From positions 4,257-68,256 of the forward strand of contig JAKFEE010000004.1 of NCBI GenBank assembly GCA_036675815.1: a stretch of DNA of 64,000 nucleotides, read 5' to 3'. This stretch comes from JAKFEE01 sp036675815. Its GTDB lineage: Bacteria; Pseudomonadota; Alphaproteobacteria; Rhodospirillales; Magnetospirillaceae. The translations under genes were made by a program, and so were the position numbers. Positions 18,556 to 27,632 of this stretch are shown here, piece by piece (the stretch's first letter is position 1; each line of letters begins with the position of its first letter). The notes below the pieces were generated by a model. That model was not told the origin of the DNA. It searched no databases and saw only the letters and a list, made by a program, of their open reading frames with translations.

Positions 18556-18797
18556 GACCGTACCTCATCGAAATGATGCGCCGGCTTTCGCCGCGCGGCG
18601 TCCAGACCAGACCACGAATCGCCCCTCCAGTCGGCCGGCGCTGATGAAGCGCGGCTCGCCGTAGTCTTCCGCACGTCGGGGCGGGTGAAATGGCGACCGG
18701 CGAACACTTTGGCGGCATCGGCAAAATCCAAGCCGCGATGCGCGAGGGTTTCAGCCCGCTTGGCGTTGTCCCAGGTGATGCGCGGTGGCGTGCTCAT
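18518..18797 (-). pseudogene. brnT: BrnT-family toxin, two frameshifts
   Basis: BrnT is a ribonuclease toxin. The frame starts MSTPPRITWDNAKRAETLAH and continues GLDFADAAKVFAGRHFTRPD, clearly BrnT. After VRK the frame shifts: CGGAAGACTAC lacks one base relative to a frame reading RKDYGEPRFISAGRLEGRFV. After RFVV it shifts again, and the last part LVWTPRGESRRIISMRYGHA is in a third frame that ends DEEAQYEAHR at 18518. Two single-base deletions therefore inactivate it, unless both are sequencing errors. Confidence 0.8.
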
Positions 18798-19173
18798 GGA
18801 GAAAACTGTATCCATAAGAAAACGCGATCGAGATTTTGTAGCTACATGCCGTCCCTGCGCCATGAGGCCGTTGCCGGCGCGCGCATAACCCTTTGCACCG
18901 CCATCCCCCACTAAATCGTGTTAGGCCTCACCTAAGCGGGCTATGGCGCAAATTCGTGATGCGTCTAAGCCATGGTGGTAGGGACACGACGCCCGTCCGG
19001 GTGAGCCTACCGAAAATGAACGCGCATGGTACCTCCTACAGAAGGTGGGATCGTGGCGCTCAATCGGATAAAAATCCTCTTAAGTTGGCGCCGAGGAAGA
19101 AACGCGTCGTGCGTTTTCTCCAAACAGCAAATCATTTGGCCGTTTGGCCGGTCTGACGTGATGGGGGCTGCCT
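18798..19173. other. Intergenic stretch without recognised gene
   Basis: About 375 bases between the brnT remnant and the LuxR-type regulator gene. No coding frame is convincing. The promoters for both flanking genes must lie here. I see no clear repeat or terminator. Confidence 0.5.
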
Positions 19174-19884
19174 ATGGAAAATGTCGAGATACTGCTTATT
19201 GATGCCAATAAGTTGTTCCGCGAAGGGCTTAAGCGCCTTCTCGAGACCTCGTCTTTTGTCATTACTTCGGAGGCGGATACCCTGCAGGAAGGCATCGTCC
19301 GCATGGAAAGCGGCGGTGGCGCCAAGGTGGCGCTGGTCGAATTCGATGCGGGCAGCGACGACGTCTCCTTGCTCCACCAGATGCGCGAGAAGTTTCCCGA
19401 GCTGAAATTGGTGGTGCTGGCGGCGACGACGCGCAACATCCACCACCTGGCCCGCTGCTTCGAGGCCGGCGCCGACGCCTATCTGCTCAAGAACATTTCG
19501 CCCGACGCGCTGAAGCAGTCGCTGAAGCTGGTGCTGCTCGGCGAAAAGGTGTTCCCGACGCGGCTGGCGGCGCTGCTGGTCAGCGGCCAGGTCGACACCC
19601 AGAAGCCGGCCACCGCCTCGGCCGACCTCGAGGGCCTGTCGGAGCGCGAGGTGCAGATCCTGCGCTGCCTGCTCAACGGCCATCCCAACAAGGTCATCGC
19701 CAAGAAGCTCAGCATCACCGAGGCGACGGTGAAGGTGCACTTGAAGGGCGTGCTCAAGAAGATCAATGCCGCCAACCGCACCCAGGCGGCGATCTGGGCG
19801 CTCAACAACGGCCTGTCCAGCGAAAACATCCCGGTGCGGCCCCGACGGGCGCAAGGGCAGGTCGAGGCGGGTACGGCGGTCTAG
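19174..19884 (+). CDS. LuxR/NarL-type regulator with degenerate receiver
   Basis: A 236-residue protein with an N-terminal receiver-like domain (1-120) and a C-terminal GerE helix-turn-helix (about 148-210: LEGLSEREVQILRCLLNG, then NKVIAKKLSITEATVKVHLK). In the receiver, the phosphorylation Asp is replaced by Glu56 (ALVEFD); Thr85/86 and Lys106 remain. Glu can mimic phospho-Asp, so it may be constitutively active, but this is inference. It is convergent with a second LuxR-type gene, whose C-terminus also ends in RRAQxQVEAG, suggesting shared ancestry. Targets are unknown. Confidence 0.85.
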   Translation: MENVEILLIDANKLFREGLKRLLETSSFVITSEADTLQEGIVRMESGGGAKVALVEFDAGSDDVSLLHQMREKFPELKLVVLAATTRNIHHLARCFEAGADAYLLKNISPDALKQSLKLVLLGEKVFPTRLAALLVSGQVDTQKPATASADLEGLSEREVQILRCLLNGHPNKVIAKKLSITEATVKVHLKGVLKKINAANRTQAAIWALNNGLSSENIPVRPRRAQGQVEAGTAV

Positions 19885-19952
19885 CTGAGCGGCGCCGCGA
19901 GAGGGCGCCGCCGGCACCGAGCCGGCGGCGCCCTCATCCTGTCGGCGGGCCG

Positions 19953-20702
19953 TCAATGCCGCGTCGGCGGCTGGCGATCCTCTTCCATCTCTTCGACGAT
20001 GGGCTGCCCGGCCTCCACCTGCTCCTGCGCGCGTCGCACGATGAGCGAGCGGATCAATTCGTTCTGGCGGGCGGCGAACACCGCGGCTTCGGTGCGGTTC
20101 TGGAATTTCAACGCCTTCAGGATGGCCCGCACCTTGGTCTTCACGTTGGCCTCGGTGAGGCCGAGGCTGCGGGCGATGGCGCGGTTGGTCTTGGCCAGCC
20201 GCACCTGATCGAGGATCGACAGTTCGAGCGGCGACAGCCGGGCGATCGAATCGCAGCGCAGGCGGTCGGTGACGATGTCCATGACCGCGGCCGAGGGCAG
20301 AATCGAATAGCCCGATTCCGATAATTTCAGGATGTCCTGCAGCCGGTTCATCGTCGCATCCAGGAAGATGACGCCCTCGGCGAATTCCAGATAGGGGACG
20401 GCGTCGAGGAACTCCTGGGAACGGATGAGCAGGACGATGCGGTTGCGATGGCAGAAGTCGCTCAGCACGTCCATGTGATAACGGGCAAGATTGCGGATGA
20501 CGTGGAACGAGATGATGGTGGTGCCGGCATGGACGCGCTCGGGGTCGTCGATCAGCACCGCCGGGTCGTCATAGACCACTACGCGCTGGCGCTCACTCTC
20601 GGCAAAATGCGCGACGATGTCCTCGGCCATGCGGCCATCTTCGACGGCGACGGCGATCGCATCCTGCAGGCGCGTGGGGTCTGCCGAGCTTGGCTGCGTC
20701 AT
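19953..20702 (-). CDS. LuxR-type transcriptional regulator
   Basis: A 249-residue regulator. The C-terminal helix-turn-helix is clear (LSPLELSILDQVRLAKTNRA, then LTEANVKTKVRAILKALKF). The N-terminal 150 residues have an alternating alpha/beta pattern (VVVYDDPAVLID, TTIISFHVIRN) but no receiver phosphorylation motif that I can see. The start at 20702 follows GGGGAAGAGG; open frame upstream of it is Arg/Gly-rich and not coding-like. It faces the other LuxR-type gene tail to tail. Confidence 0.82.
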   Translation of the reverse strand: MTQPSSADPTRLQDAIAVAVEDGRMAEDIVAHFAESERQRVVVYDDPAVLIDDPERVHAGTTIISFHVIRNLARYHMDVLSDFCHRNRIVLLIRSQEFLDAVPYLEFAEGVIFLDATMNRLQDILKLSESGYSILPSAAVMDIVTDRLRCDSIARLSPLELSILDQVRLAKTNRAIARSLGLTEANVKTKVRAILKALKFQNRTEAAVFAARQNELIRSLIVRRAQEQVEAGQPIVEEMEEDRQPPTRH

Positions 20703-21223
20703 CCTCTTCCCCTGACTGGTCCATCGCCGGTGGCGCAGCGTTGGGGCGCATGCCGCGTGCCGCGACCGCAGGCGGCAGCCGCGCCGGCCGCCGCGCAGGC
20801 GGCAGCCACGCCGGTCGCCGGCACCGGGCCGCCGCCCCGAACAAAGATCGGTGAGGTGGTCGGATGGGCGTGGTTCCGATGGGGCCGTCGACGCGCCGGC
20901 ATGTCGCCCTCCTGATGCGGAGTCCCGCACTTATTCTTGGGCATTCAGCGTACCGGACGAAAGAACGCTATCGGAAGAAAATATGGATGAAATGCATATC
21001 CGAATTAGCGTAAGACCTCGAGGCGGACGGAGGTATCCCCAAGGAACGACGGCGCATTCGACGGGGTGATCGCCGCTATATCGTGCGGTTTTTGCCCGGT
21101 GCTGATTGCTGGTTACGCTTGCGTCACCTCGTTCGGGTGCAATTCTTCTCCAGCAAATACTGCGCATGGATAGGAGCGAGCTTCCTTGTAATCATATCCG
21201 ATACAGTTGGCGCGGGCATGGCG
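20703..21223. other. Long intergenic stretch, no gene recognised
   Basis: About 520 bases between two leftward genes. Near 20760-20830 there is a short degenerate repetition of GCAGGCGGCAGCC. The rest is moderately AT-richer sequence without a convincing frame, tRNA or terminator. Confidence 0.5.
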
Positions 21224-21475
21224 CTACCAGATGATTTGGCTGTATCCTTCCTCGCGCCCGCACATGTCGCGAAAGAGCTGGCGGGCCGGGGTTTCGTCGC
21301 CCCAGCCGTCGCCGACCACGACGGCCATGCCCGCGGGGCTGTCGAGGGCGCCGTTGCGCTGGCGACAATGCAGGGAATACACGTGCCCGGCGCGCGCCTC
21401 GATCACCGCATAGCGGCCTTCGCCGTCGCTGATCAACCGGTAGGGTTTTTCCTCTTCGATGATGTGAATGCTCAT
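21224..21475 (-). CDS. Small hypothetical protein
   Basis: An 83-residue frame starting MSIHIIEEEKPYRLISDGEG and ending REEGYSQIIW. The amino-acid make-up is balanced and soluble, with YAVIEARAGHVYSLHC in the middle, suggesting a genuine small cytoplasmic protein. It is divergent from the thioesterase gene. No family recognised, and the start is not backed by a strong ribosome site. Confidence 0.5.
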   Translation of the reverse strand: MSIHIIEEEKPYRLISDGEGRYAVIEARAGHVYSLHCRQRNGALDSPAGMAVVVGDGWGDETPARQLFRDMCGREEGYSQIIW

Positions 21476-21613
21476 GGGTTTCACCCGGTTCTGGGTCATA
21501 ACCTGATGTGGTGCGGGGCTCCGGCCTGCCAAGGCCTCGCCGGCGCCATTTTCGCCGGCGTTGCCAAACCGGGCGGCGCGTGCCATCACAATCGCCGACC
21601 ACGAGGAGGGCCG

Positions 21614-22036
21614 ATGACCGCGATCGATCTGACGTTGCGCGACAATTTCCGCTATTGGACCGACGAGACGATCCGGTTCGCCGATCTCGACCGGTTGGGG
21701 CACGTCAACAACATCGCCTTCGCCGTCTATGCCGAAAGCGGCCGCGTCGCCTTCCTCGAGCACAATGCCCCGAATTCGACGGCGGGCGGCGTCGGCTGGG
21801 TGATCGTCAAGCTCCATATCGATTTCCTGGCACAGGCGCACTATCCGGGCCGGGTGGAAATCGGCAGCCGGGTCATGAAGCTCGGCCGCTCCTCCTGCAC
21901 CCTCGGCCAAGGCATGTTCACCGACGGGCGCTGCTTCGGGCGCGTCGATTCGGTGTGCGTGTGGACCGACCTGCACAACGGCAAGTCGCTGCCTTTGCCC
22001 GACGGCGTACGTGCGGCGCTGCAGCGCTTCGCCTGA
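21614..22036 (+). CDS. Acyl-CoA thioesterase, hotdog fold
   Basis: A 140-residue 4HBT-type thioesterase. The signature IRFADLDRLGHVNNIAFAVY contains the catalytic Asp and the HVNN motif of the 4-hydroxybenzoyl-CoA thioesterase/YbgC group. KLHIDFLAQAHYPGRVEIGS and the FTDGRCFGRVDSVCVW strand follow. The start has AGGAGGGCC upstream. It ends three bases before the next ATG and so may be cotranscribed with the fetAB-like genes. The substrate is unknown. Confidence 0.9.
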   Translation: MTAIDLTLRDNFRYWTDETIRFADLDRLGHVNNIAFAVYAESGRVAFLEHNAPNSTAGGVGWVIVKLHIDFLAQAHYPGRVEIGSRVMKLGRSSCTLGQGMFTDGRCFGRVDSVCVWTDLHNGKSLPLPDGVRAALQRFA

Positions 22037-22039
22037 TCG

Positions 22040-22651
22040 ATGCTGGTCCTCCGGCGCCTGAGCACAAGGATTCTGGCCCCGGTGTCGTTCGAGCTCGAGG
22101 ATGGTGCCTGCGTCGCCGTGCGCGGCCCCTCCGGGGCCGGCAAGACGGTACTGCTGCGCGCCATTGCCGACCTCGATCCCAGCGATGGCGACGTCCTGCT
22201 TGACGGCACGGCGCGTGAGGACATGGCGGCGCCGGAGTGGCGCCAGCGTGTCCGCTACCTGGCCGCCGAGCCGGGGTGGTGGGCGCCCACAGTGGCGGCG
22301 CATTTCGACGACTGGGCGGCGGCCATGCCTCTGCTCGAGCGTCTCGGCCTGCCGCGCGACATCGGCGCGGCGGCGGTGGCGCGCCTGTCGACCGGCGAGC
22401 GCCAGCGTCTGGCCCTGATTCGCGGCCTCGCCCTGCCGCCGCGGGTGCTGCTGGCCGACGAGCCGACCGCCGCCCTCGATGCCACGACGGTGGCCGCCGT
22501 CGAGCGCTGGATGTACGAGCTGCGCGCCGGGGGCATGGCCATTCTGTGGGTCACGCACGACGACGCCCAAGCGATGCGGGTTGCCGAGCGCGTGCTGCGT
22601 GTGGCCGGCGGGCAGGTGAGGGAGGCGCCCGATGACCTACCTGACGCTTGA
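22040..22651 (+). CDS. fetA: ABC transporter ATP-binding protein, FetA-like
   Basis: ATPase of a two-gene ABC exporter of the FetAB (YbbL/YbbM) type, linked in Escherichia coli to iron efflux and oxidative-stress resistance. Walker A is GPSGAGKTVLL, signature LSTGERQRLALIRGLA, Walker B VLLADEPTAALD. The 203-residue protein is small, as in FetA. It overlaps the membrane-subunit gene by 20 bases. Assignment to FetA rests mainly on the FetB partner. Confidence 0.85.
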   Translation: MLVLRRLSTRILAPVSFELEDGACVAVRGPSGAGKTVLLRAIADLDPSDGDVLLDGTAREDMAAPEWRQRVRYLAAEPGWWAPTVAAHFDDWAAAMPLLERLGLPRDIGAAAVARLSTGERQRLALIRGLALPPRVLLADEPTAALDATTVAAVERWMYELRAGGMAILWVTHDDAQAMRVAERVLRVAGGQVREAPDDLPDA

Positions 22652-23426
22652 CTGGACCGATTTGGCCCTCGCGTCGGTGCTGCTGTTCATCGATGCCGGC
22701 TTGTCCGTGGCCCTGCATCTGGGGCTGGCCCGAAGCTTGCTCGTCGCGTCGCTGCGCATGGTGGTGCAACTGGCGCTGGTCGGGCTTGCCCTCACCACGC
22801 TGTTCGCCCTGGTGTCGCCGCTGTGGACGGCGGTGGCGGCGCTGATGATGGTGCTGTTCGCCGGCCGCGAGATCCTGGCGCGCCAGGAACGGCGCCTGAG
22901 CGGCGGCTGGGGCTACGGCCTGGGCACCGGTTGCATGATGCTTGCCGCCGGCGTCGTCACCATCTTCGCCCTGACCACGCAGGTCCGCCCAGACCCATGG
23001 TACGACCCGCGCTACCTGCTGCCGCTGTTGGGCATGGTGCTGGGCAACACCATGACCGGCATCAGCCTCGGCCTGCACGCGCTGACCAGCGGGGCCGCCG
23101 GCCAGCGTGCCGGCATCGAGGCGCGGCTGGCGCTGGGCCATGATCGCCGCCAGGCCATGCTGCCCCTCTTGCGGGCGGCATTGCGCAACGCCTTGATGCC
23201 GATCATCAACTCCATGTCGGCCACCGGCCTGGTGTCGCTGCCCGGCATGATGACCGGCCAGATCCTGGCCGGTGTGCCGCCGGTCGAAGCCGTGAAGTAT
23301 CAGGTGCTGGTGATGTTCCTGATCGCCGGCGGGACCGGTCTCGGCGCGGTCGCCGCGGTGGTCGGTGCGGCCTATCGCCTGACCGACGGGCGGCATCGCT
23401 TGCGGCTCGATCGACTGCGGGGATAA
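22632..23426 (+). CDS. fetB: ABC transporter permease, FetB/UPF0014 family
   Basis: Integral membrane subunit of the FetAB exporter, 264 residues with about seven hydrophobic segments. The family marks are PLLGMVLGNTMTGISLGL, ARLALGHDRRQAMLPLLR and SATGLVSLPGMMTGQILAGV, followed by QVLVMFLIAGGTGLGAV. Translation probably couples to the ATPase through the overlap. It probably exports iron or a related metal, based on the family. Confidence 0.9.
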   Translation: MTYLTLDWTDLALASVLLFIDAGLSVALHLGLARSLLVASLRMVVQLALVGLALTTLFALVSPLWTAVAALMMVLFAGREILARQERRLSGGWGYGLGTGCMMLAAGVVTIFALTTQVRPDPWYDPRYLLPLLGMVLGNTMTGISLGLHALTSGAAGQRAGIEARLALGHDRRQAMLPLLRAALRNALMPIINSMSATGLVSLPGMMTGQILAGVPPVEAVKYQVLVMFLIAGGTGLGAVAAVVGAAYRLTDGRHRLRLDRLRG

Positions 23427-23455
23427 TAGCTGTGACGCCAGCAGCGAGGGATGGA

Positions 23456-24463
23456 ATGAAGGAATTCAGGTTCGACAGCGTCCGCCTGTTGTTGGCGATT
23501 GCCGATGGACGCAGGCGTCAGGAACTGAAAAAGGCGCTTGCCGGGCAAGGCTTTCGCCAGATCCTCGACGCTGCCGATCATGCCCCGGCCCTCGACGTGG
23601 TCGTGCGCAATGCCGTGGACGTGATGGTCATCGACGTCGACTTGCCCGGCGGCGACGCCTGCACGCTCGTTGACCAACTGCGTCACCACAAGATCGGCAA
23701 CAATCCGTTCCTCGTCACCCTGGTCCTTGCCGGCGCTCCCACGGAAGCGGTCGTGCGACGCGTGATCGACAGCGGCGTCGACGACCTGCTCGTGGAACCG
23801 ATCGGCCCCGACGCGTTGATCCAGCGGATCAAGGCGCTGGCGCGTGGGCGCAAGCCGTTCGTGGTCACGCACGACTATATCGGCCCCGATCGCCGCCACT
23901 CGCCGCGGGCCGGCGGGCCGAACGTGACGTTGGTCGACGTTCCCAATCCGCTGCGCTCCAAGGCGGTGGCCAACTCGGACACCAAGAGCCTGCAGCGCCT
24001 CATCGACACGGCGGCGGCACGCATCAACCAGCAGAAGATGGAACGCCATGCGGTTCAGATCGGCTATTTGGCCGAGCAGGTGGCCCGTCACTTCACCGAC
24101 GGCCGATTGACGGCACGCGAACCGGGGGTGCTGGCGCTGATCGTCGACAATCTGCGCCGCATGGCGGTCGTCGCCGATGATCTGGGCCAGCGCATGCGCG
24201 GCACCCGCCACGCCCACGTCGCCGCGTTGGCACTGTCACTGATCGGCATCACCGAGCGCGTCATCGCTGCCATCGCGCAGCCGTCGGGCCAACCCAGGGA
24301 CGGCGGAACGTTGCGCAGCGACGTCGAACTGGTGCCCAAGATCGCGCTGGCACTCAGCCGTGCCTTCGACATCGAACACGATTCGGTGGAGGCGGCACAC
24401 GAAATCTCACAGTCGCTGCAAAATTTCGCCCAGCGCCATGCGGAGCCGGCGGGCGACGGCTGA
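23456..24463 (+). CDS. Response regulator with uncharacterised C-terminal domain
   Basis: A 335-residue protein. Residues 8-125 form a receiver: the phosphorylation site is Asp60 (VMVIDVDLPGGDA). The conserved Lys of the usual KP motif is Glu114 here (LLVEPIG), which may alter signalling. YIGPDRRHSPR follows, a motif I recall from alphaproteobacterial regulators of this kind. The C-terminal part (180-335) is helical with no DNA-binding motif seen. I chose ATG 23456, with GAGG eight bases upstream, over an in-frame GTG at 23432. Confidence 0.8.
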   Translation: MKEFRFDSVRLLLAIADGRRRQELKKALAGQGFRQILDAADHAPALDVVVRNAVDVMVIDVDLPGGDACTLVDQLRHHKIGNNPFLVTLVLAGAPTEAVVRRVIDSGVDDLLVEPIGPDALIQRIKALARGRKPFVVTHDYIGPDRRHSPRAGGPNVTLVDVPNPLRSKAVANSDTKSLQRLIDTAAARINQQKMERHAVQIGYLAEQVARHFTDGRLTAREPGVLALIVDNLRRMAVVADDLGQRMRGTRHAHVAALALSLIGITERVIAAIAQPSGQPRDGGTLRSDVELVPKIALALSRAFDIEHDSVEAAHEISQSLQNFAQRHAEPAGDG

Positions 24464-24472
24464 GCCGCCGGC

Positions 24473-27127
24473 TCAGCGCAACGGCAGCGACACTTCGACG
24501 ACTTCGGCGTCCGGCAAGGCCTTCACGGCGAAGCCCAGACGCTTGGCCAGGCCGATCATCGCCCGGTTCGACGCCAGGATCTGGCCGCCGATCTCGTCGG
24601 TGCCGCGGCTGCGCGTGTAGCGGATGACCTTGTCCATCAGCGTTCGTCCCAGGCCCTGGCCCTTCATGTCCGAGCGCACCGAGATGGCGAATTCGGCATG
24701 GCGGTTGTCGGGGTCGGTGATCGTGCGCACCGAACCCAGGGCTTCCTTTCCGTCCATGACGATGAACGCCATCTCGCGCTCGTAGTCGATCTGGGTGTAG
24801 CGCGCCATCTGGGCATGGGTCACCGGGCCGGCGCCGCCGAAGAAGCGATTCTTCACGTCCTCGGGCGACATGCGGTCCTTGAGGGCGCGATAGGCGGCCT
24901 CGTCCTCGGGGCGGATGGGGCGCAGCAGCACCCGTCGGCCATCGCGCAGTTCCCCCCATTCCTCGAGTTCCTTGGGATAGGGGCGGATGGCCAGGCGCGC
25001 CTGGCCGATGGCGGGCGCGCGGGCGATCTTCATCCGCGCGTCGACGACGGTGGTGCCCTTGTCGTCGGCGAACAGGGGGTTGATGTCCAGCTCGACCACC
25101 TCGGGCAGGTCGATGACGATCTGCGACACCTGGGCCAGCGCCATGCACACCGCCTGCACGTCGGCCGCCGGCCGGTCCTGGCTGGCCTCCAGCAGACGGC
25201 TGATGCGGGTGCGCGACACCACCTCGCGCGCCAGCGGGATGTTGAGCGGCGGCAGGCCGACGGCATGATCGCGCACCACCTCGACGGCGCGGCCGCCTTC
25301 GCCGAACAGGATGACCGGGCCGAACAGCGGGTCGGTGGCGATGCCCATGACCAACTGGCGCGCGTGCAGGCGCGGCACCATGCGCTGCACCAGGAAGCCG
25401 TCGAAGCGGGCCTCGGGGCGGCGGCTGCGCAGGCGATTGGCCATGGCATGGGCGGCGGCGCGCACGGCGTCGGCGTTCTCGAGGGTCAGCGCCACGCCGC
25501 CGACATCCCATTTGCGCAGGATGTCGGGCGAATGGATGGTCACCGCCACCGGGTAACCGATGTCGTCGGCGACGGCCGCCGCCTCGTCGGCGGTGGCGGC
25601 GATGCGGGCGGCCACCACGTTCATGCCGTAGGCGGCCAGGATGGTCTTGGTCTCGGGTTCGGTGAGCAGGGCGCGGCCTTCGGCCAAGGCCGCATCGACC
25701 ACGCGCCGCGCCGTCGCCACGTCGGGGTGGAAGTCCGTCGCCAGCGACGGCGGCGTCTCCATCAGCATCTCCTGGGTGCGGCGATGCTCGACCATGTGCA
25801 TGAAGGCGCGCACCGCGGCCCGCGGCGTGTCGTAGGTGGCCATGCCGGCCTCGGCGAACAGGCGCCGCCCGACGCTGGCCTCATGGCCGCCGACCCAGCA
25901 GGTGAGCACGCTGGCGCCGATCTCGCGCGTGGCGGCGATGACCTGACGTGCCGCCTCGGCGCTCGAGGTCAGGGTGTAGGGGGCGTGCATCACCAGGATG
26001 GCGTCCACCCCCTTGTCGGCGTCGAGGATCTTCAGCGCTTGGCCGTAACGCTCGCCGGCGCCGGGACCGATGTCGGCGGGGTTGCCGGGGGTGCGTACCA
26101 CCGTCTTCAGCCGTTGCAAGGTTTCCGGCGCCAGGGTCGCCAGGCGGCCGCCGGCGCGGGCCAGTTCGTCGGTCGCCATCATCCCGGTGCCGCCGCCGGT
26201 GGCGAGCACCGCCAGACGGTCGCCGTGCACCGGGCGGGCGCGGGCGAGTGTTTCGACGGTGCCGAACAGCTCGTCCAGCGAATGCACGCGCAGGATGCCG
26301 GCGCGGCGCAGCGCCGCCTCGAACACGGCATCGGGCGTCGCCAGGAAGCTCGACAACGTCGCTGCCGGCGGCGGCGCGTCGACGATCTCGCCGACGCCGG
26401 CCTTGACCGCGATCACCGGCTTGTTGCGGGCGGCGAAGCGGGCGGCGGCGAGGAAATCGCGGCGCTGCGAGATCGATTCGATGTAGAGCAGGATGGCGCC
26501 GGTGGCCGGATCGTTGCCCAGGAAATCCAGCAGGTCGTCGAAGCCGACGTCGGCGCCGTCGCCCAGGGCGACGAAGCGCGAGAAGCCGATGCCGCGCGGC
26601 AGCGCCCAGTCGAGAATGGTCGAGGATAGCGCCCCCGACTGCGAGACGAAGGCGACGCGCCCGGGCAGCGCGGCGACGTGGGAGAAGCTGGCATTGAGGC
26701 CGGCGCGCGGCACCATCAGCCCGAGCGAGGTGCCGCCCAGGATGCGCAAGCCATGGGGCCGCGCCGCCGCCAGCATCGCCTGCTGCAGCGTGCCGCCGCC
26801 GGAAGCCGGCGCGCCGAGGCCGCCGCTGACCACCACGGCGGCGCGGGTTCCGCGCCGGCCGAGCGCGGCGACGATGCCGGGAACCGTCGGCGCCGGCGTG
26901 CAGATGACGGCCAGATCGGGCGTTTCCGGCAGGCTGTCGACGTCGGGATAGGCGAAGACGCCGGTGACCGCCCGCTGCTCGGGGTGGACCGGCATCACCG
27001 GCCCGGGGAAGCGGCCCTCGAGCAGATTGCGCATGACGACGTGGCCGACCGAGTCCGGTCGGTTGGAGGCCCCGATCACGGCGACGGCCGCCGGCTCGAA
27101 CAGGGCGGAGAGATTGTGCAGCGACAT
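24473..27127 (-). CDS. Acetate-CoA ligase (ADP-forming)-like protein with GNAT acetyltransferase domain
   Basis: A large protein of 884 residues built like the Pat/PatZ lysine acetyltransferases. The N-terminus (1-130) is a CoA-binding domain (VAVIGASNRPDSVGHVVMRN). A succinyl-CoA-ligase-like domain follows, then an ATP-grasp region (about 490-700; FDGFLVQRMVPRL). The C-terminus (730-884) is a GNAT domain with the acetyl-CoA loop GQGLGRTLMDKVI. Family members acetylate metabolic enzymes such as acetyl-CoA synthetase. It is convergent with the response regulator, leaving only nine bases between them. Whether the ligase part is active cannot be told. Confidence 0.9.
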   Translation of the reverse strand: MSLHNLSALFEPAAVAVIGASNRPDSVGHVVMRNLLEGRFPGPVMPVHPEQRAVTGVFAYPDVDSLPETPDLAVICTPAPTVPGIVAALGRRGTRAAVVVSGGLGAPASGGGTLQQAMLAAARPHGLRILGGTSLGLMVPRAGLNASFSHVAALPGRVAFVSQSGALSSTILDWALPRGIGFSRFVALGDGADVGFDDLLDFLGNDPATGAILLYIESISQRRDFLAAARFAARNKPVIAVKAGVGEIVDAPPPAATLSSFLATPDAVFEAALRRAGILRVHSLDELFGTVETLARARPVHGDRLAVLATGGGTGMMATDELARAGGRLATLAPETLQRLKTVVRTPGNPADIGPGAGERYGQALKILDADKGVDAILVMHAPYTLTSSAEAARQVIAATREIGASVLTCWVGGHEASVGRRLFAEAGMATYDTPRAAVRAFMHMVEHRRTQEMLMETPPSLATDFHPDVATARRVVDAALAEGRALLTEPETKTILAAYGMNVVAARIAATADEAAAVADDIGYPVAVTIHSPDILRKWDVGGVALTLENADAVRAAAHAMANRLRSRRPEARFDGFLVQRMVPRLHARQLVMGIATDPLFGPVILFGEGGRAVEVVRDHAVGLPPLNIPLAREVVSRTRISRLLEASQDRPAADVQAVCMALAQVSQIVIDLPEVVELDINPLFADDKGTTVVDARMKIARAPAIGQARLAIRPYPKELEEWGELRDGRRVLLRPIRPEDEAAYRALKDRMSPEDVKNRFFGGAGPVTHAQMARYTQIDYEREMAFIVMDGKEALGSVRTITDPDNRHAEFAISVRSDMKGQGLGRTLMDKVIRYTRSRGTDEIGGQILASNRAMIGLAKRLGFAVKALPDAEVVEVSLPLR

Positions 27128-27238
27128 GCGCCCAAGCTAGCATCGGGCGGGCCGCCCGGCCAGCCGGTGATGCCTATGCCCAATGACATCCGGTCCGACG
27201 GACGTAAAGGGGAAGGCCGGAGCCTCCCCCTGGGCAAT

Positions 27239-27436
27239 TCAGGGCACGGCGCGTGTGACCTCGCGGCGGACGTAGTAGTAATCCCAGTCACCGGGCGGCG
27301 GCGCCATCCACTGCGTAGTGCTCGGCTGCACCACAGTGGTTTCCGCCGGGACGGCGCTCACTTCCCGTTCGGTCGTGCAGGCGCCCAGGCCGAACACGAC
27401 CGCCGCGGCGGTGAGCAGCTTCGTCGTCCAATACAT
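27239..27436 (-). CDS. Small putative lipoprotein
   Basis: A 65-residue protein with a signal sequence ending LGAC, so a predicted lipid anchor at Cys20. The mature part is Thr/Val-rich and ends with DWDYYYVRREVTRAVP. A very strong GGAGGAAG ribosome site precedes ATG 27436, which makes expression likely. No family recognised. Confidence 0.75.
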   Translation of the reverse strand: MYWTTKLLTAAAVVFGLGACTTEREVSAVPAETTVVQPSTTQWMAPPPGDWDYYYVRREVTRAVP

Positions 27437-27632
27437 GACTTCCTCCGTACTGACGGGCGACAGGTCGCCCAGTCCATTCGATGTAGGGCGGTGGCCGCAT
27501 CCTACCAATCGGTTGTTCGGATAGAGAGGCGCGTCGGAGGTGGTGGTCGATCAGCGCTGCCGCCGCTAGTACAATGGTCGGACTCACCCCGTGGCGATTG
27601 CCGCGGCGGTGCGGCGGTTGCATTGTCGCCGC

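Noticed and set aside
20755..20835. GCAGGCGGCAGCC short repetition
   Set aside because: Only two degenerate copies in GC-rich DNA; not a satellite, CRISPR or defined element.
24698..26629. A 643-codon open frame on the + strand
   Set aside because: It is antisense to the acyl-CoA synthetase/acetyltransferase gene; its composition (His/Gly/Ala-rich) is the usual shadow of GC-rich coding DNA.
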